NCBI GenBank assembly: GCA_020442915.1
Contig: JAGRJD010000057.1
Span: 1 to 46,048, forward strand
Length of the DNA stretch: 46,048 nucleotides
Direction of reading: 5' to 3'
Source: Thiothrix sp.
Lineage (GTDB): Bacteria; Pseudomonadota; Gammaproteobacteria; Thiotrichales; Thiotrichaceae
This document shows positions 25,701 through 34,657 of the stretch, piece by piece; position 1 is the first letter of the stretch; every line of letters starts with the position of its first letter. A program made the position numbers and the translations under genes. The notes under the pieces were generated by a model. That model was given only the letters and a program-made list of their open reading frames with translations, searched no databases and was not told the origin of the DNA.

Positions 25701-26108
25701 ATGCCAGTATTCATGAAAGTTGCCAGAATTGCTTCCTTTGCCGCCCTGGTGCTGTACAGCGCCGTCAGCAGCGCCGAAACCGTCAACATCAACACCGCTG
25801 ATGCCCAGACCATTCATGCCAGCCTCAAAGGCATTGGCGAGAAAAAAGCCCAGGCCATCATCAATTACCGGGAGGAGCATGGGCCATTTACAAACATTGA
25901 AGACATCATGAAAGTCAAGGGTATCGGTACCGGCATCTTCAAAAAAGTCAAAGAAGACCTGATACTGGACAGCCAGACACCGGAAAAATCCGCGCTGGAA
26001 ACAGAAGCCGACCCTAACGGCCTTGAAACAATCAGTACCGACCAGCAGCAAACCGAAATGCCGGAGTCTTCGGTCAGGATTGAAAAAGCCGCCATACCCA
26101 GCTCCTGA
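25701..26108 (+). CDS. ComEA-like helix-hairpin-helix exported protein
   Basis: A 135-residue protein starting MPVFMKVARI, with AGGA 7 nt upstream. The signal peptide ends near residue 25 (VSSAE). The mature domain is two helix-hairpin-helix motifs: VNINTADAQTIHASLKGIG and KKAQAIINYREEHGPFTNIEDI, then KVKGIGTGIFKKVKEDL, as in ComEA, which binds incoming DNA during transformation or in related short exported proteins. A charged C-terminal tail of about 45 residues follows. No other competence gene is nearby. Confidence 0.85.
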   Translation: MPVFMKVARIASFAALVLYSAVSSAETVNINTADAQTIHASLKGIGEKKAQAIINYREEHGPFTNIEDIMKVKGIGTGIFKKVKEDLILDSQTPEKSALETEADPNGLETISTDQQQTEMPESSVRIEKAAIPSS

Positions 26109-26137
26109 AACCCCAGCTGAAAACCCGTTTTCATACC

Positions 26138-26173
26138 GGGAAATCCCTGCCTGAAAACCTGCAGGGATTTCCC
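26138..26173 (+). terminator. 13-bp perfect hairpin after the HHH gene
   Basis: GGGAAATCCCTGC (26138-26150) pairs perfectly with GCAGGGATTTCCC (26161-26173) around a 10-nt loop, 30 bp past the stop codon of the helix-hairpin-helix gene. No U-run follows, so it may be a transcript-stabilising stem or an intrinsic terminator without a tail. Confidence 0.5.
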
Positions 26174-26286
26174 CGCACCCGCACCCCCGCACCCACCGGC
26201 CCCCTCATTCCACCAGCCTGCTGGCAAGGGTGACAGTTTTGGTGCTATCTTTCCTGTTCCACCCCGATTCAGAGCAGGTTCTTGCG

Positions 26287-28248
26287 ATGCCAACACCCGA
26301 ATCCTTTGCCGCTGAAATGCCGTTATTACAGGATGTGCTGCCCGACAACACCGGACTCACGCTCAGGGATAAACAGGTGCTGGTCAATCAGGCCAGCGTG
26401 CTGATCGGGCAGGTCTATGCCCATCTGCCGCTCAAGAAGGCCCTGTACGGCATTGATCCGGTCCAGCGTCTGGAGCTGATGAAATACCGGCTGGAAAATC
26501 CGCGCGATGAACTGGTCAACAGTGAAATCGAGTTTCACCGCGAACTGCTGAATATTTTCCACAGCCTGCATGACCTGCATACCAATTATGTGCTGCCGGT
26601 CCCCTACCGCCGCCTGACCGCCATCCTGCCCTTTCTGGTGGAGGAGTACTTTGATGACCGGCAACAATCCCATTATCTGGTCACCAAAATGCCAACCGGC
26701 TTCCAGCACGCGCATTTCAAGCCGGGGGTGGAAATCCTGCTCTGGAACGGGCTGCCGATCCGGGAGGCCATCCGCCGCAATGGTGAAAACGAATCCGGCA
26801 GTAATTCCGCCGCCCGCTTTGCCGTGGGCCTGCGCTCACTGACCATCCGTCCCCTGTCCATCAGCCTCCCGCCCGAGGAAGTCCATGTCTTTCTGGAATA
26901 CCAGGATGAACAGGGGGTCAAGCATGAAATCCGTTTCGAATGGCTGACCCTGCAGGCCGGGGGGCGCACCACGGCAGAATCCGGGACCGGAATAGCGACA
27001 CCGGCCAGCGCGGCAGACAGCTCCATCATGCTCGACATCTGGCCGGATGCCCGGACCCTGTACCAGCAGTCCCTGATGGGGCAACACCTGCAGGCGCAGC
27101 AGATCAATGCCTGCCGCAAGCTTCTGTATGCCGCGGCAGAACCACCCCCCCCTGCCTTCAAAAACCTGCTGGAGACCAGCCAGCCGGAACTGATCCGGGC
27201 GGGCGTGCTGGATACGCCGGATGGTGAATACGGCTACCTGCGCCTGTACAGTTTCATGGTGGATGACCTGAGCGGCTACCTTGATGAGGTGAAAAAACTG
27301 CTGCAACAGTTACCGTCTGAAGGACTGGTACTGGACGTGCGCGGGAATGCCGGCGGCCTGATAACAGCAGCCGAGGGTCTGCTGCAACTGCTGACCCCGC
27401 ATCCCATCGAGCCGGAAAAGGCCCAGTTCATCAGCACCCCGCTGATCCGCGAGCTCTGCCGCCGCAACTCCCCTTCCCCGCTGGTTCCCCGGATCAACTT
27501 CAGCGAATGGCTGCCATCCCTGACCCAGGCCCAGGTCAGCGGGGCCCTGTATTCCACTGCTCACAGCCTGACCAGTCACACCGAAGCCAATGCCATCGGC
27601 CAGGTCTATACCGGGCCGGTGGTGCTGATCACCGATGCCTATTGTTACAGTGCCACCGACATGCTTGCCGCCGGCTTCCGTGACCACAGGATCGGCAGCA
27701 TTCTGGGAGCCAGCGACAACACCGGTGCCGGTGGTGCCAATGTCTGGCAGCACATGCTGCTGCGCATTCTGGCCCAGGTACCGGGCATGGAGGAAAGCGG
27801 CCTGTTGCAGGACACCTTCAAGGAACTGCCGCGCTTTGCCGATTTCCGTGTTTCCAGCCGTCGCATGCTGCGGGTCGGCACCCAGTCCGGTCTCCCCCTA
27901 GAGGATTTCGGGGTGGAGCCGGACAAACGCCATTACATGAGTCGGCGTGATGTGCTGGAAGGTAATACCGACCTGTTCCAGCATGCGGCCAAGCTGCTCA
28001 GCCAGCAACCGGTACACCGGCTTGAAGCCAGCTTTGATGCCCAGTCCTGTGAAGTTCACCTCAAAACCACCAATATCGACCGTCTGGACTGGTTCATCAA
28101 CCAGCGCGCCGCCGGCTCCATCGACGTGACCGGTACTGAAGCCAGCATCAAGCCTGCCGTCATGCATGAAGAAAGCAGGCTTGTCATCCTCGCCTACCAG
28201 GACGGTGAGCTGGTGGCACACGCCCGCCTCAACCTGCAATGTGCGTGA
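26287..28248 (+). CDS. S41-family-like protease, lysine-less
   Basis: A 653-residue protein with no clear signal peptide. A GTG at 26230 could add 19 residues with a short hydrophobic run. Residues 100-125 carry FHSLHDLHTNYVLPVPYR, a motif of tricorn-type S41 proteases. The C-terminal part has LDVRGNAGGLITAAEGLLQL and the nucleophile Ser455 in DAYCYSATDMLAAGFRDH. The Lys that follows in classic C-terminal processing proteases is not visible (the segment reads LGASDNTGAGGANVW), so catalysis would follow the tricorn Ser-His-Glu type, or the protein is inactive. Ends with a 100-residue unknown region. Confidence 0.75.
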   Translation: MPTPESFAAEMPLLQDVLPDNTGLTLRDKQVLVNQASVLIGQVYAHLPLKKALYGIDPVQRLELMKYRLENPRDELVNSEIEFHRELLNIFHSLHDLHTNYVLPVPYRRLTAILPFLVEEYFDDRQQSHYLVTKMPTGFQHAHFKPGVEILLWNGLPIREAIRRNGENESGSNSAARFAVGLRSLTIRPLSISLPPEEVHVFLEYQDEQGVKHEIRFEWLTLQAGGRTTAESGTGIATPASAADSSIMLDIWPDARTLYQQSLMGQHLQAQQINACRKLLYAAAEPPPPAFKNLLETSQPELIRAGVLDTPDGEYGYLRLYSFMVDDLSGYLDEVKKLLQQLPSEGLVLDVRGNAGGLITAAEGLLQLLTPHPIEPEKAQFISTPLIRELCRRNSPSPLVPRINFSEWLPSLTQAQVSGALYSTAHSLTSHTEANAIGQVYTGPVVLITDAYCYSATDMLAAGFRDHRIGSILGASDNTGAGGANVWQHMLLRILAQVPGMEESGLLQDTFKELPRFADFRVSSRRMLRVGTQSGLPLEDFGVEPDKRHYMSRRDVLEGNTDLFQHAAKLLSQQPVHRLEASFDAQSCEVHLKTTNIDRLDWFINQRAAGSIDVTGTEASIKPAVMHEESRLVILAYQDGELVAHARLNLQCA

Positions 28249-28285
28249 AAATACACGCGGCACCGTGACACTGAAGGAATCCTCA

Positions 28286-29545
28286 ATGACTGCCAGAACC
28301 ACCATGACACCGGAAACCTGTGATACCGTCCCGACCGGGGTCCTGAGTGTCGAACAGGCCCGTGAACGCATTCTCGCCCCGCTCCGCCCCGTCAGCGGCA
28401 CCGAGCGCCTGAACCTGCGTCAGGCCCTCGGACGCATACTGGCTGTCGAGGTACGTGCCGGCTTCGCCGTACCGTCCTACCGCAACGCCTCCATGGATGG
28501 TTATGCCTTCACCCATGCCGACCTGGCACACTCCCGCAGCCTGCAGCAGGTCGGCATTTCCTGGGCCGGCCAGCCGTATGCCGGCGTGCTCAAGACCGGT
28601 GAATGCGTACGCATCATGACCGGAGCCATGGTACCGGCACAGGCCGATACCGTGCAGATGCAGGAGAATGTCAGCATCGAAGGGATGCGCATCACCCTGA
28701 CAGCCATTCCCGAACCGGGAGCCAACATCCGCCATCCCGGCGAAGACATGCAGGCGGGAGATAGGGTGCTGCAGGCCGGGCGCAAGCTGAATGCGGCTGA
28801 TCTCGGGCTGCTGGCTTCGCTGGCCATCCCCGAGGTTGATGTGCTGCGCCGTCCGCGCGTGGCCTTCCTGTCCACGGGTGATGAACTGCAGGGCATCGGT
28901 CAGCCCCTGCAGCCCGGACAGCTCTACGACAGCAACCGTTATACCCTGCAGGCCATGCTGGAACAGCTCGGGGTCGAAACTTGTGATCTGGGCGTGGTAC
29001 ACGATGATCCGGAAGCAGTACGTGCTGCCTTTCTGGATGCAGCCAGCCGTGCCGACCTGCTGATCACCAGTGGTGGCGTCTCGGTCGGGGATGCCGATCA
29101 TGTCACCAATACCCTGCGCGAAATCGGTACGGTCAGCTTCTGGCGCATGGCCATGAAACCGGGCAAACCGCTGGCACATGGAAACATCGGTGACTGCCTG
29201 TTCTTTGGCCTGCCCGGCAACCCGGTTTCCGTCATGGTCACCTTCCTGCTGTTCGTGCGCCCGGCCATCCTGACGCTCAGGGGCGAGCCCCTCACAGCCC
29301 TGCCGGAGTTCAGCGCCACCACCCTCACCCCCCTGTGCAAGGAGCCGGGACGCAAGGAGTACCAGCGCGGCATTCTGAGCCACAACCGGCAACAGGGCTA
29401 TCAGGTCGGCAGTACCGGCAAACAGGAGTCCCACCTGCTGCGTTCCATGAGTCAGGCCAACTGCTTCATCGTACTGGAACGTGAAACCGGTGATCTGCCA
29501 GCCGGCACCCGAGTTCAGGTCATTCCGTTTGACGGGCTGCTGTAA
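28286..29545 (+). CDS. moeA: Molybdopterin molybdotransferase
   Basis: MoeA inserts molybdate into adenylylated molybdopterin to finish the molybdenum cofactor. The ATG at 28286 has GAAGGA upstream; 419 residues result, normal length. Motifs are YRNASMDGYAF, GAMVPAQADTVQMQE, STGDELQ, YDSNRYTLQAMLEQLG, TSGGVSVGDADHV and FGLPGNPVSVMVTF. No other moa/mob gene is in the window. It starts 37 bp after the S41-like gene. Confidence 0.95.
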   Translation: MTARTTMTPETCDTVPTGVLSVEQARERILAPLRPVSGTERLNLRQALGRILAVEVRAGFAVPSYRNASMDGYAFTHADLAHSRSLQQVGISWAGQPYAGVLKTGECVRIMTGAMVPAQADTVQMQENVSIEGMRITLTAIPEPGANIRHPGEDMQAGDRVLQAGRKLNAADLGLLASLAIPEVDVLRRPRVAFLSTGDELQGIGQPLQPGQLYDSNRYTLQAMLEQLGVETCDLGVVHDDPEAVRAAFLDAASRADLLITSGGVSVGDADHVTNTLREIGTVSFWRMAMKPGKPLAHGNIGDCLFFGLPGNPVSVMVTFLLFVRPAILTLRGEPLTALPEFSATTLTPLCKEPGRKEYQRGILSHNRQQGYQVGSTGKQESHLLRSMSQANCFIVLERETGDLPAGTRVQVIPFDGLL

Positions 29546-29569
29546 TCCGGCCCGCAGGTCCGGACACCT

Positions 29570-30001
29570 TCAGATATTGCACACCTCAAAACTGCGCCGG
29601 GCCATGAACTGTCCGCTGGCAGGCTGATAGCGGTAAATGGCATAACAACGTTCGACTCCACCATGACCGACATTCTGCAAGACGGCCAGATCGGCATAGC
29701 CATCGCGGTCATAATCCCCCACCTTGAAATACACCGGGTAATAATACCGGTACAGCCAGGGATAAATGCTGCCCAGGCGCACCGGCTGGCCACCCTCGAC
29801 CTGTACCATGATCACGGTTTCACTCAGCCAGGCCCGCGCCTGCAATCCTGCCTGCACCGGAAAGCGGATTTCGTGCCCCCCGTCTGCGGCCCCCTGCCCG
29901 TCTGCAGGCAGGGGGCCGCCGGCCTCCAGTGCTGCAGTCCCGGCACAGGCAACCAGCCACAGCAGCAACTGACCGGACAGCAACATTTTTATCCCACTCA
30001 T
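29570..30001 (-). CDS. Small lipoprotein with FG-GAP-like repeat (XAC2610-like)
   Basis: A 143-residue probable lipoprotein. GGAGG lies 7 nt before the ATG. The signal peptide ends in a lipobox-like LVAC (Cys19). A Gly/Ala-rich linker then leads to a domain with VGDYDRDGYADLAVLQN (about 92-108), the Ca-binding-like DxDxDG loop of FG-GAP/VCBS-type strands, and paired Cys (RCYAIYRY, FEVCNI). This resembles XAC2610-like proteins. It is divergent from the large lipoprotein gene by 122 bp. Function unknown. Confidence 0.65.
   Translation of the reverse strand: MSGIKMLLSGQLLLWLVACAGTAALEAGGPLPADGQGAADGGHEIRFPVQAGLQARAWLSETVIMVQVEGGQPVRLGSIYPWLYRYYYPVYFKVGDYDRDGYADLAVLQNVGHGGVERCYAIYRYQPASGQFMARRSFEVCNI
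29886..29919. repeat. 13-bp perfect inverted repeat inside the small lipoprotein gene
   Basis: GCGGCCCCCTGCC (29886-29898) and GGCAGGGGGCCGC (29907-29919) around an 8-nt loop encode part of the Gly/Pro linker after the lipobox. The CCTGCC/GGCAGG core recurs at 50-66. It may be a short mobile stem-loop or just a GC-rich linker. Confidence 0.6.
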
Positions 30002-30123
30002 TATCTGACCTCCATGCCTTTGATTGCTAGTTTCAGAAATTCGTCTACCCTTTTATGCTAGGATGGGGCTGCAGGCATAAAATCTGCCTTCCAATAAAGC
30101 TCCCTGCACCTAGAGGCGACAAC

Positions 30124-32454
30124 ATGCGTTTGACCGGGCTGGCCTTGATTCTTCTCACCACCTTGCTGACTGCCTGTGGTGGCGGTGGCAATGGTGGCAA
30201 CAATACCGATAATACCAATACGAATGGTGACAACACCCTGCCGGATGGCATTGGCCGGCTGGTCATCCCCGACCCACTGGACCCGGGTGCCCGCATTCCG
30301 CTCCGGGATATCACCTACCATATTACACCCGCAGTACAGCAGCGCAGCGACCTGACCGACAGTGATGGCCAGTTTGGCTTCCAGGATGCCGAAACCGTGA
30401 CGTTCCATATCCTGGACAAGCAGTTCGGTCCGGTGACGGCAAAAGCACTCATTAATCATCAGGATCTGGCCCATGCCTTCTGTCTGGACTCCGAAACCCC
30501 GGTACGCTGCGAGGATGCAGTGGCCAAAAACCTGCAACGCACCCTCCTGAGTGCGGATGATGACCAGCACACGGATACCGGGATCAGGCTGATGCCGGAA
30601 CTCAGCCGTTTTCCCGCCGGACTGGATGACTCCATCGACAGCTTTGAAGCCGCACTGGCCACACAGCTTGCTCCCTACGGTCGTCAGAGTGCCGCCCTGT
30701 TTTCGCCCTCACTCGGCATCAATCTGGAAGCACCACAGCCGGAGGCTGACGAGGTAGGCGGGCAGCCGGTCGCCTTCGTCGACCTGTTCCGCATTGCCCG
30801 TCCGTTCCGGGAGCTTTCCTGCACCGACATCGAATACGATGCCAACGGCTGGCCGACCCGGATTCCGGCATCCTGTGCCCGCCAGGACAGTCCGATCTTC
30901 AAGGTACCGGTTTATGCCACCACCCTGATGCTGCGTTATGTGCCTTACGGTGCCATTCCCACCGGCAAATATACCGTTCTGTATGATGGCATCGGCACCC
31001 TGCAATATTCCGGCATCGCCCAGAAAATCCCGGAAGAAAGCACATCCGGACACGATGTCATCGAAATCACGCCGGAGCTGATCCGCACCCGCAACCGTGC
31101 CGGACTGCGCCTGCAGCTCAAGGATACCGACAGCGGCGACCCGGTGCGCAATATCCGCATCATCATGCCCGGCGGCACCTGTGAGGGCAATCCGTTCATC
31201 CGGGTTGCCGACGAAAGCGCTTGCCCGGACGGGAGTTACCACAGCTTCGTGTCCCTGCTGGAACAGGATCGCAACCCTGTCGTCTTCAATCCGGATTACC
31301 TGCGTTTCCTTAAGGATTTCAAGGTTATCCGCACCATGAACTTCATGGAGGCCAGTCCGCGCAACCCCTGTTACACACTCACGGATGACGCTTATACCGA
31401 ATGCCTGCTGCAGGCATTCACCTGGGACATGCGCGCCAGAATGGATCAGGCCAGCTGGGGGGGGTCAGCACGCACGCCACTGCTGGATCGTTACGGACGC
31501 GGTGTCCCGCCGGAAGTCATCATCCAGCTCGCCAATACCCTCAAACGTGATCCCTGGTTCAACATTCCCCACAATGCCACCGATGATTATGTAAAAAAGT
31601 TCGCCACCATGGTGCGTGATCAGCTGGACCCGACCCTGAAAGCCTATGTGGAATACACCAATGAACCCTGGAACGGCATTTTCTGGGGGGCATTGTATGT
31701 GCGTGAAAAAGGCAAGGCACTGGATGACAATCCCTACCGAGCCGGTTACAAGTATTACTCCCACCGTGCGGTGGAAATCTTCAACAGCTGGCATGATGTG
31801 TTCGGGGGGGCAGAGCGGCTGGTGCGCGTTCTCAACACCTTCCACCCGGATGAATACATGTCGCGCAACATGCTCAACTACGAGGGCAATGCCCAGTATG
31901 TGGATGCCATCGCCAGCGCCCCCTATTTCTATGCCTGCTGGGACCGCACCAACATCCGCTGTCAGGATGAGGCCAAAGTGCCCATGGTACTTAAGGATGC
32001 TCATTCCGTGGACGACATTTTCACCCTGATCGACAATGCGGATGACCCCTACGGCATCGACAGCACCATTGCCCAGATGAAAAATCAGGCCGACGCCGTC
32101 AAGGAACTCGGGGTCAGGTACCTGAGTTACGAGGGGGGGCAACACCTGATCATCCCGACTGAATACTGGGCCGACAAGGAAGTTCCCGTCAATATCAAAA
32201 ACAGCCTGCTGGACCTGATCCGGGCTGCCAACCGCGACCCACGCATGGGCACACGCTATACCAAATTCCTCAATGGCTGGAAAAACAGTGGTGGTGAACT
32301 GTTCACACTCTATACCCTGCCCCAGACCTGGCATAAATTCGGCACCTTCGGGATCAAGGAACAGCTGGGACAGCCACGGCTGAATGCGCCCAAATACGAT
32401 GCAGCGATGAAGTTTCAGGAGGCTCAGGGCAAGTGCTGGTGGGAAGGCTGCTGA
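30124..32454 (+). CDS. Large lipoprotein with a glycosidase-like (clan GH-A-like) domain
   Basis: A 776-residue outer-membrane-type lipoprotein: signal peptide, lipobox LTAC, then a Gly/Asn/Thr-rich linker (GGGGNGGNNTDNTNTNGDN). The middle, up to about residue 385, looks like beta-rich carbohydrate-binding or adhesive domains. The C-terminal half resembles a TIM-barrel glycoside hydrolase: EYTNEPWNG with Glu514 as candidate acid/base and LSYEGGQHL with Glu670 as candidate nucleophile, the pattern of clan A. I cannot name a GH family. The ATG at 30124 follows AGAGGCGACAAC. Confidence 0.7.
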   Translation: MRLTGLALILLTTLLTACGGGGNGGNNTDNTNTNGDNTLPDGIGRLVIPDPLDPGARIPLRDITYHITPAVQQRSDLTDSDGQFGFQDAETVTFHILDKQFGPVTAKALINHQDLAHAFCLDSETPVRCEDAVAKNLQRTLLSADDDQHTDTGIRLMPELSRFPAGLDDSIDSFEAALATQLAPYGRQSAALFSPSLGINLEAPQPEADEVGGQPVAFVDLFRIARPFRELSCTDIEYDANGWPTRIPASCARQDSPIFKVPVYATTLMLRYVPYGAIPTGKYTVLYDGIGTLQYSGIAQKIPEESTSGHDVIEITPELIRTRNRAGLRLQLKDTDSGDPVRNIRIIMPGGTCEGNPFIRVADESACPDGSYHSFVSLLEQDRNPVVFNPDYLRFLKDFKVIRTMNFMEASPRNPCYTLTDDAYTECLLQAFTWDMRARMDQASWGGSARTPLLDRYGRGVPPEVIIQLANTLKRDPWFNIPHNATDDYVKKFATMVRDQLDPTLKAYVEYTNEPWNGIFWGALYVREKGKALDDNPYRAGYKYYSHRAVEIFNSWHDVFGGAERLVRVLNTFHPDEYMSRNMLNYEGNAQYVDAIASAPYFYACWDRTNIRCQDEAKVPMVLKDAHSVDDIFTLIDNADDPYGIDSTIAQMKNQADAVKELGVRYLSYEGGQHLIIPTEYWADKEVPVNIKNSLLDLIRAANRDPRMGTRYTKFLNGWKNSGGELFTLYTLPQTWHKFGTFGIKEQLGQPRLNAPKYDAAMKFQEAQGKCWWEGC

Positions 32455-32536
32455 GGCTCATGCTCCCCATCCGGGTTATTGGGTCCGGCACCGTTTGCAG
32501 GAATAATGGCAGCTCCCCGAACAGGCAGGAACCACC

Positions 32537-33676
32537 ATGCAACTCGCCAGTGAAGACCAGCTGCGCCTGAATGTGCTGCTGGCCCAGCCCCTGGAAGCCC
32601 TGCGCATCAATGAAGGCAGCATGACCGTTCATGCCCTGACCCCCAGGGGTGAGGCGAAGGTCAGGCTCAATCCCACCGTGCGCGATGAACAATACCTGCG
32701 TTGGGTCCGGGAACTGATCTCCACCCGGATCACCGGCTCGCCGGGCGGTTATCCGGTCTTTCTGCAACGCTGGACCCGCATGGGCCAGAACACAACCCGG
32801 CTGGAGCAGTTGCTGCTGCTGGGGGAGCCAGAAGCCGTGGTGGCAGTGGTACACGCACCGAAACTGAGTGCTGAACTGGCACGCCGGGCCTGGTGGGCGG
32901 CTCCCACGCCGCATAATGCCAGAAGGCTGCTGGAAAAGCCGGCGGTGGTGAATTCAGCACTCGGACAGACACTGGCCGCCTTTCTGCTGGAATTTCTGCC
33001 ATTCGAGGCAATTCCATCTGATATGGTGGATACCGTGCACCTTTGTCTGCAGGGTGAACTGATCAGCCCGGAGGAACAGGAGAAACTCTGGAACCGGGCC
33101 CGGCGCAAGAACCCGTTCTATGTCGGTTTTCTGCTGGCGGACAGCCGTACCATTCCCCTGAATGATCCGCCTCATCAGGCACACCCGGCGGTCTGCAGCG
33201 CGCTGGCCCCTGAACAGGCTGCCGGCAACCCCTTTGCCCATGCGTTCAGCATCGCCCTGTCAGCCGGTGGCCAGCGCTGGCTCCGGACCCTGCTGCTGGC
33301 ACTGGAAAAACCGGCGGATCAGGAAGTGGTGATTGCCCTGTTTCAGGCGCTACAGAAACGCTTCAACCTGCCTTTTCCGGAATCCCGTGGCACGCGCGAC
33401 ATGGTACTGGCACAACAACGGGCTGCCGCCTGGAGCCGGGGGCAGGATGATCAGGGCCGGATATGCCCCACCGCCTTGCAGGCAGTGGGGCAGGCTTTGC
33501 CGGCAGGATTACAGCCCCTGCTGGAGGCCCAGCTGCTGCTGGCACAGATGGGGGAGGACAGTCTGGTACCGGTATTTGGCGGAAGTGATGCGGTGGGATC
33601 GGTGATGCGCCGGCATCTGGAGCCGTTGAGCCAGCCCATCAGTACCGCAGCAGCCTGTCTGCTGGGGACGGCCTGA
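32537..33676 (+). CDS. DsrS-like protein
   Basis: A 379-residue soluble protein with AGGA 6 nt before the ATG and no signal peptide. Segments SEDQLRLNVLLAQPLEALRI, LNPTVRDEQYLRWVREL, TGSPGGYPVFLQRWTRMGQ, and AVVHAPKLSAELARRAWWA match what I recall of DsrS, the last gene product of some sulfur-oxidiser dsr clusters. No dsr gene is nearby, and homologs are also found without dsr. The function of DsrS is not established. The assignment is by memory of sequence, without a search. Confidence 0.5.
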   Translation: MQLASEDQLRLNVLLAQPLEALRINEGSMTVHALTPRGEAKVRLNPTVRDEQYLRWVRELISTRITGSPGGYPVFLQRWTRMGQNTTRLEQLLLLGEPEAVVAVVHAPKLSAELARRAWWAAPTPHNARRLLEKPAVVNSALGQTLAAFLLEFLPFEAIPSDMVDTVHLCLQGELISPEEQEKLWNRARRKNPFYVGFLLADSRTIPLNDPPHQAHPAVCSALAPEQAAGNPFAHAFSIALSAGGQRWLRTLLLALEKPADQEVVIALFQALQKRFNLPFPESRGTRDMVLAQQRAAAWSRGQDDQGRICPTALQAVGQALPAGLQPLLEAQLLLAQMGEDSLVPVFGGSDAVGSVMRRHLEPLSQPISTAAACLLGTA

Positions 33677-33708
33677 TGGGCTATGCCCGTCACAGGATCA
33701 GGAAAACC

Positions 33709-34398
33709 TTACTCGTCATTGTCACGCACAAAACGATAAACCACGGCTCCCAGAATACCACCGACAATCGGTGCAACCCAGAACAGCCACAGCTGCATCA
33801 GGTAGCCACCACCGGCAAACAGGGCAACTCCGGTACTGCGGGCCGGATTCACTGAAGTGTTGGTGACCGGGATGCTGACCAGATGAATCAGGGTCAGGCA
33901 CAAACCAATGGCAATCGGCGCCATGCCGGTTGAAGCGCTGCCATGGGTGGAGCCCATGATCACGAACAGGAAAATGGCAGTCATGACGATTTCCGTGACC
34001 AGGGCGGACAGGAAGGAGTATTTGCCCGGCGACAGCTCGCCATAGCCATTGGATGCAAACCCGGCACTGACATCAAAACCGGCGGCACCACTGGCAATGA
34101 TGTAAAGCACCCCACCGGCGAGAATGCCACCGATGACCTGAGCAATAATATAGGGGGGCAGTTCTTTGGCAGGGAAGCGCCCACCGGCCCACAGTCCGAT
34201 GGAAACCGCCGGGTTAAGGTGAGCCCCGGAAATATGGCCGATGGCATAAGCCATGGTGAGGACAGTCAGGCCGAAAGCCAGTGCAACCCCCAACAACCCG
34301 ATCCCCACCTCTGGAAAACCAGCAGCCAGCACGGCACTGCCACATCCCCCCAGAACAAGCCAGAAAGTACCGATCATTTCGGCAATATATTTCTTCAT
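33709..34398 (-). CDS. aqpZ: Aquaporin Z
   Basis: A 229-residue inner-membrane water channel with six predicted helices. The two NPA motifs are HLNPAVS (about 61-67) and SVNPARS (about 182-188), and the selectivity-filter Arg follows the second. The early [20 protein letters not shown] is AqpZ-typical. It converges with the DsrS-like gene. A 259-bp AT-rich region lies upstream. Confidence 0.95.
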   Translation of the reverse strand: MKKYIAEMIGTFWLVLGGCGSAVLAAGFPEVGIGLLGVALAFGLTVLTMAYAIGHISGAHLNPAVSIGLWAGGRFPAKELPPYIIAQVIGGILAGGVLYIIASGAAGFDVSAGFASNGYGELSPGKYSFLSALVTEIVMTAIFLFVIMGSTHGSASTGMAPIAIGLCLTLIHLVSIPVTNTSVNPARSTGVALFAGGGYLMQLWLFWVAPIVGGILGAVVYRFVRDNDE

Positions 34399-34657
34399 AC
34401 AATTAACTTTGCCTTACTTGAAAAAAATATTTATAAAAAGACAGCATGTCTGCTGTTATTACATTGATTGATACAGCTGTTCACTCAGCATGAGCGGTAT
34501 AAGTATAGTTGGTTAAAGCTTGCTTTTGGTTTACTGAAGGGAAGATATTTTTAAAAATTGTTCATACCATCCCCCAGCGTGTGATCCAGCCCCGACTTCC
34601 GCCCCGTCAGGCCGGCACCGATCCCCGCATGACGACAGGGATCGGACCCGGGGAAAC
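34399..34657. other. AT-rich spacer between aap operon and aqpZ
   Basis: This 259-bp spacer lies upstream of aqpZ and downstream of the aap operon, and probably carries the aqpZ promoter. The part nearest aqpZ (about 34399-34560) is A/T-rich compared with its neighbours. Open frames here have no ribosome sites or recognisable content. Confidence 0.35.
34618..34645 (-). terminator. Hairpin beyond aapP
   Basis: CCGATCCC (34618-34625) pairs with GGGATCGG (34638-34645), loop 12 nt, starting 12 nt past the aapP stop at 34658. No T-run follows on the minus strand, so it is a candidate stabilising or terminating stem. Confidence 0.4.

Noticed and set aside
28283..29434. Minus-strand frame opposite moeA
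   Set aside because: Shadow frame; moeA motifs on the plus strand are unambiguous.
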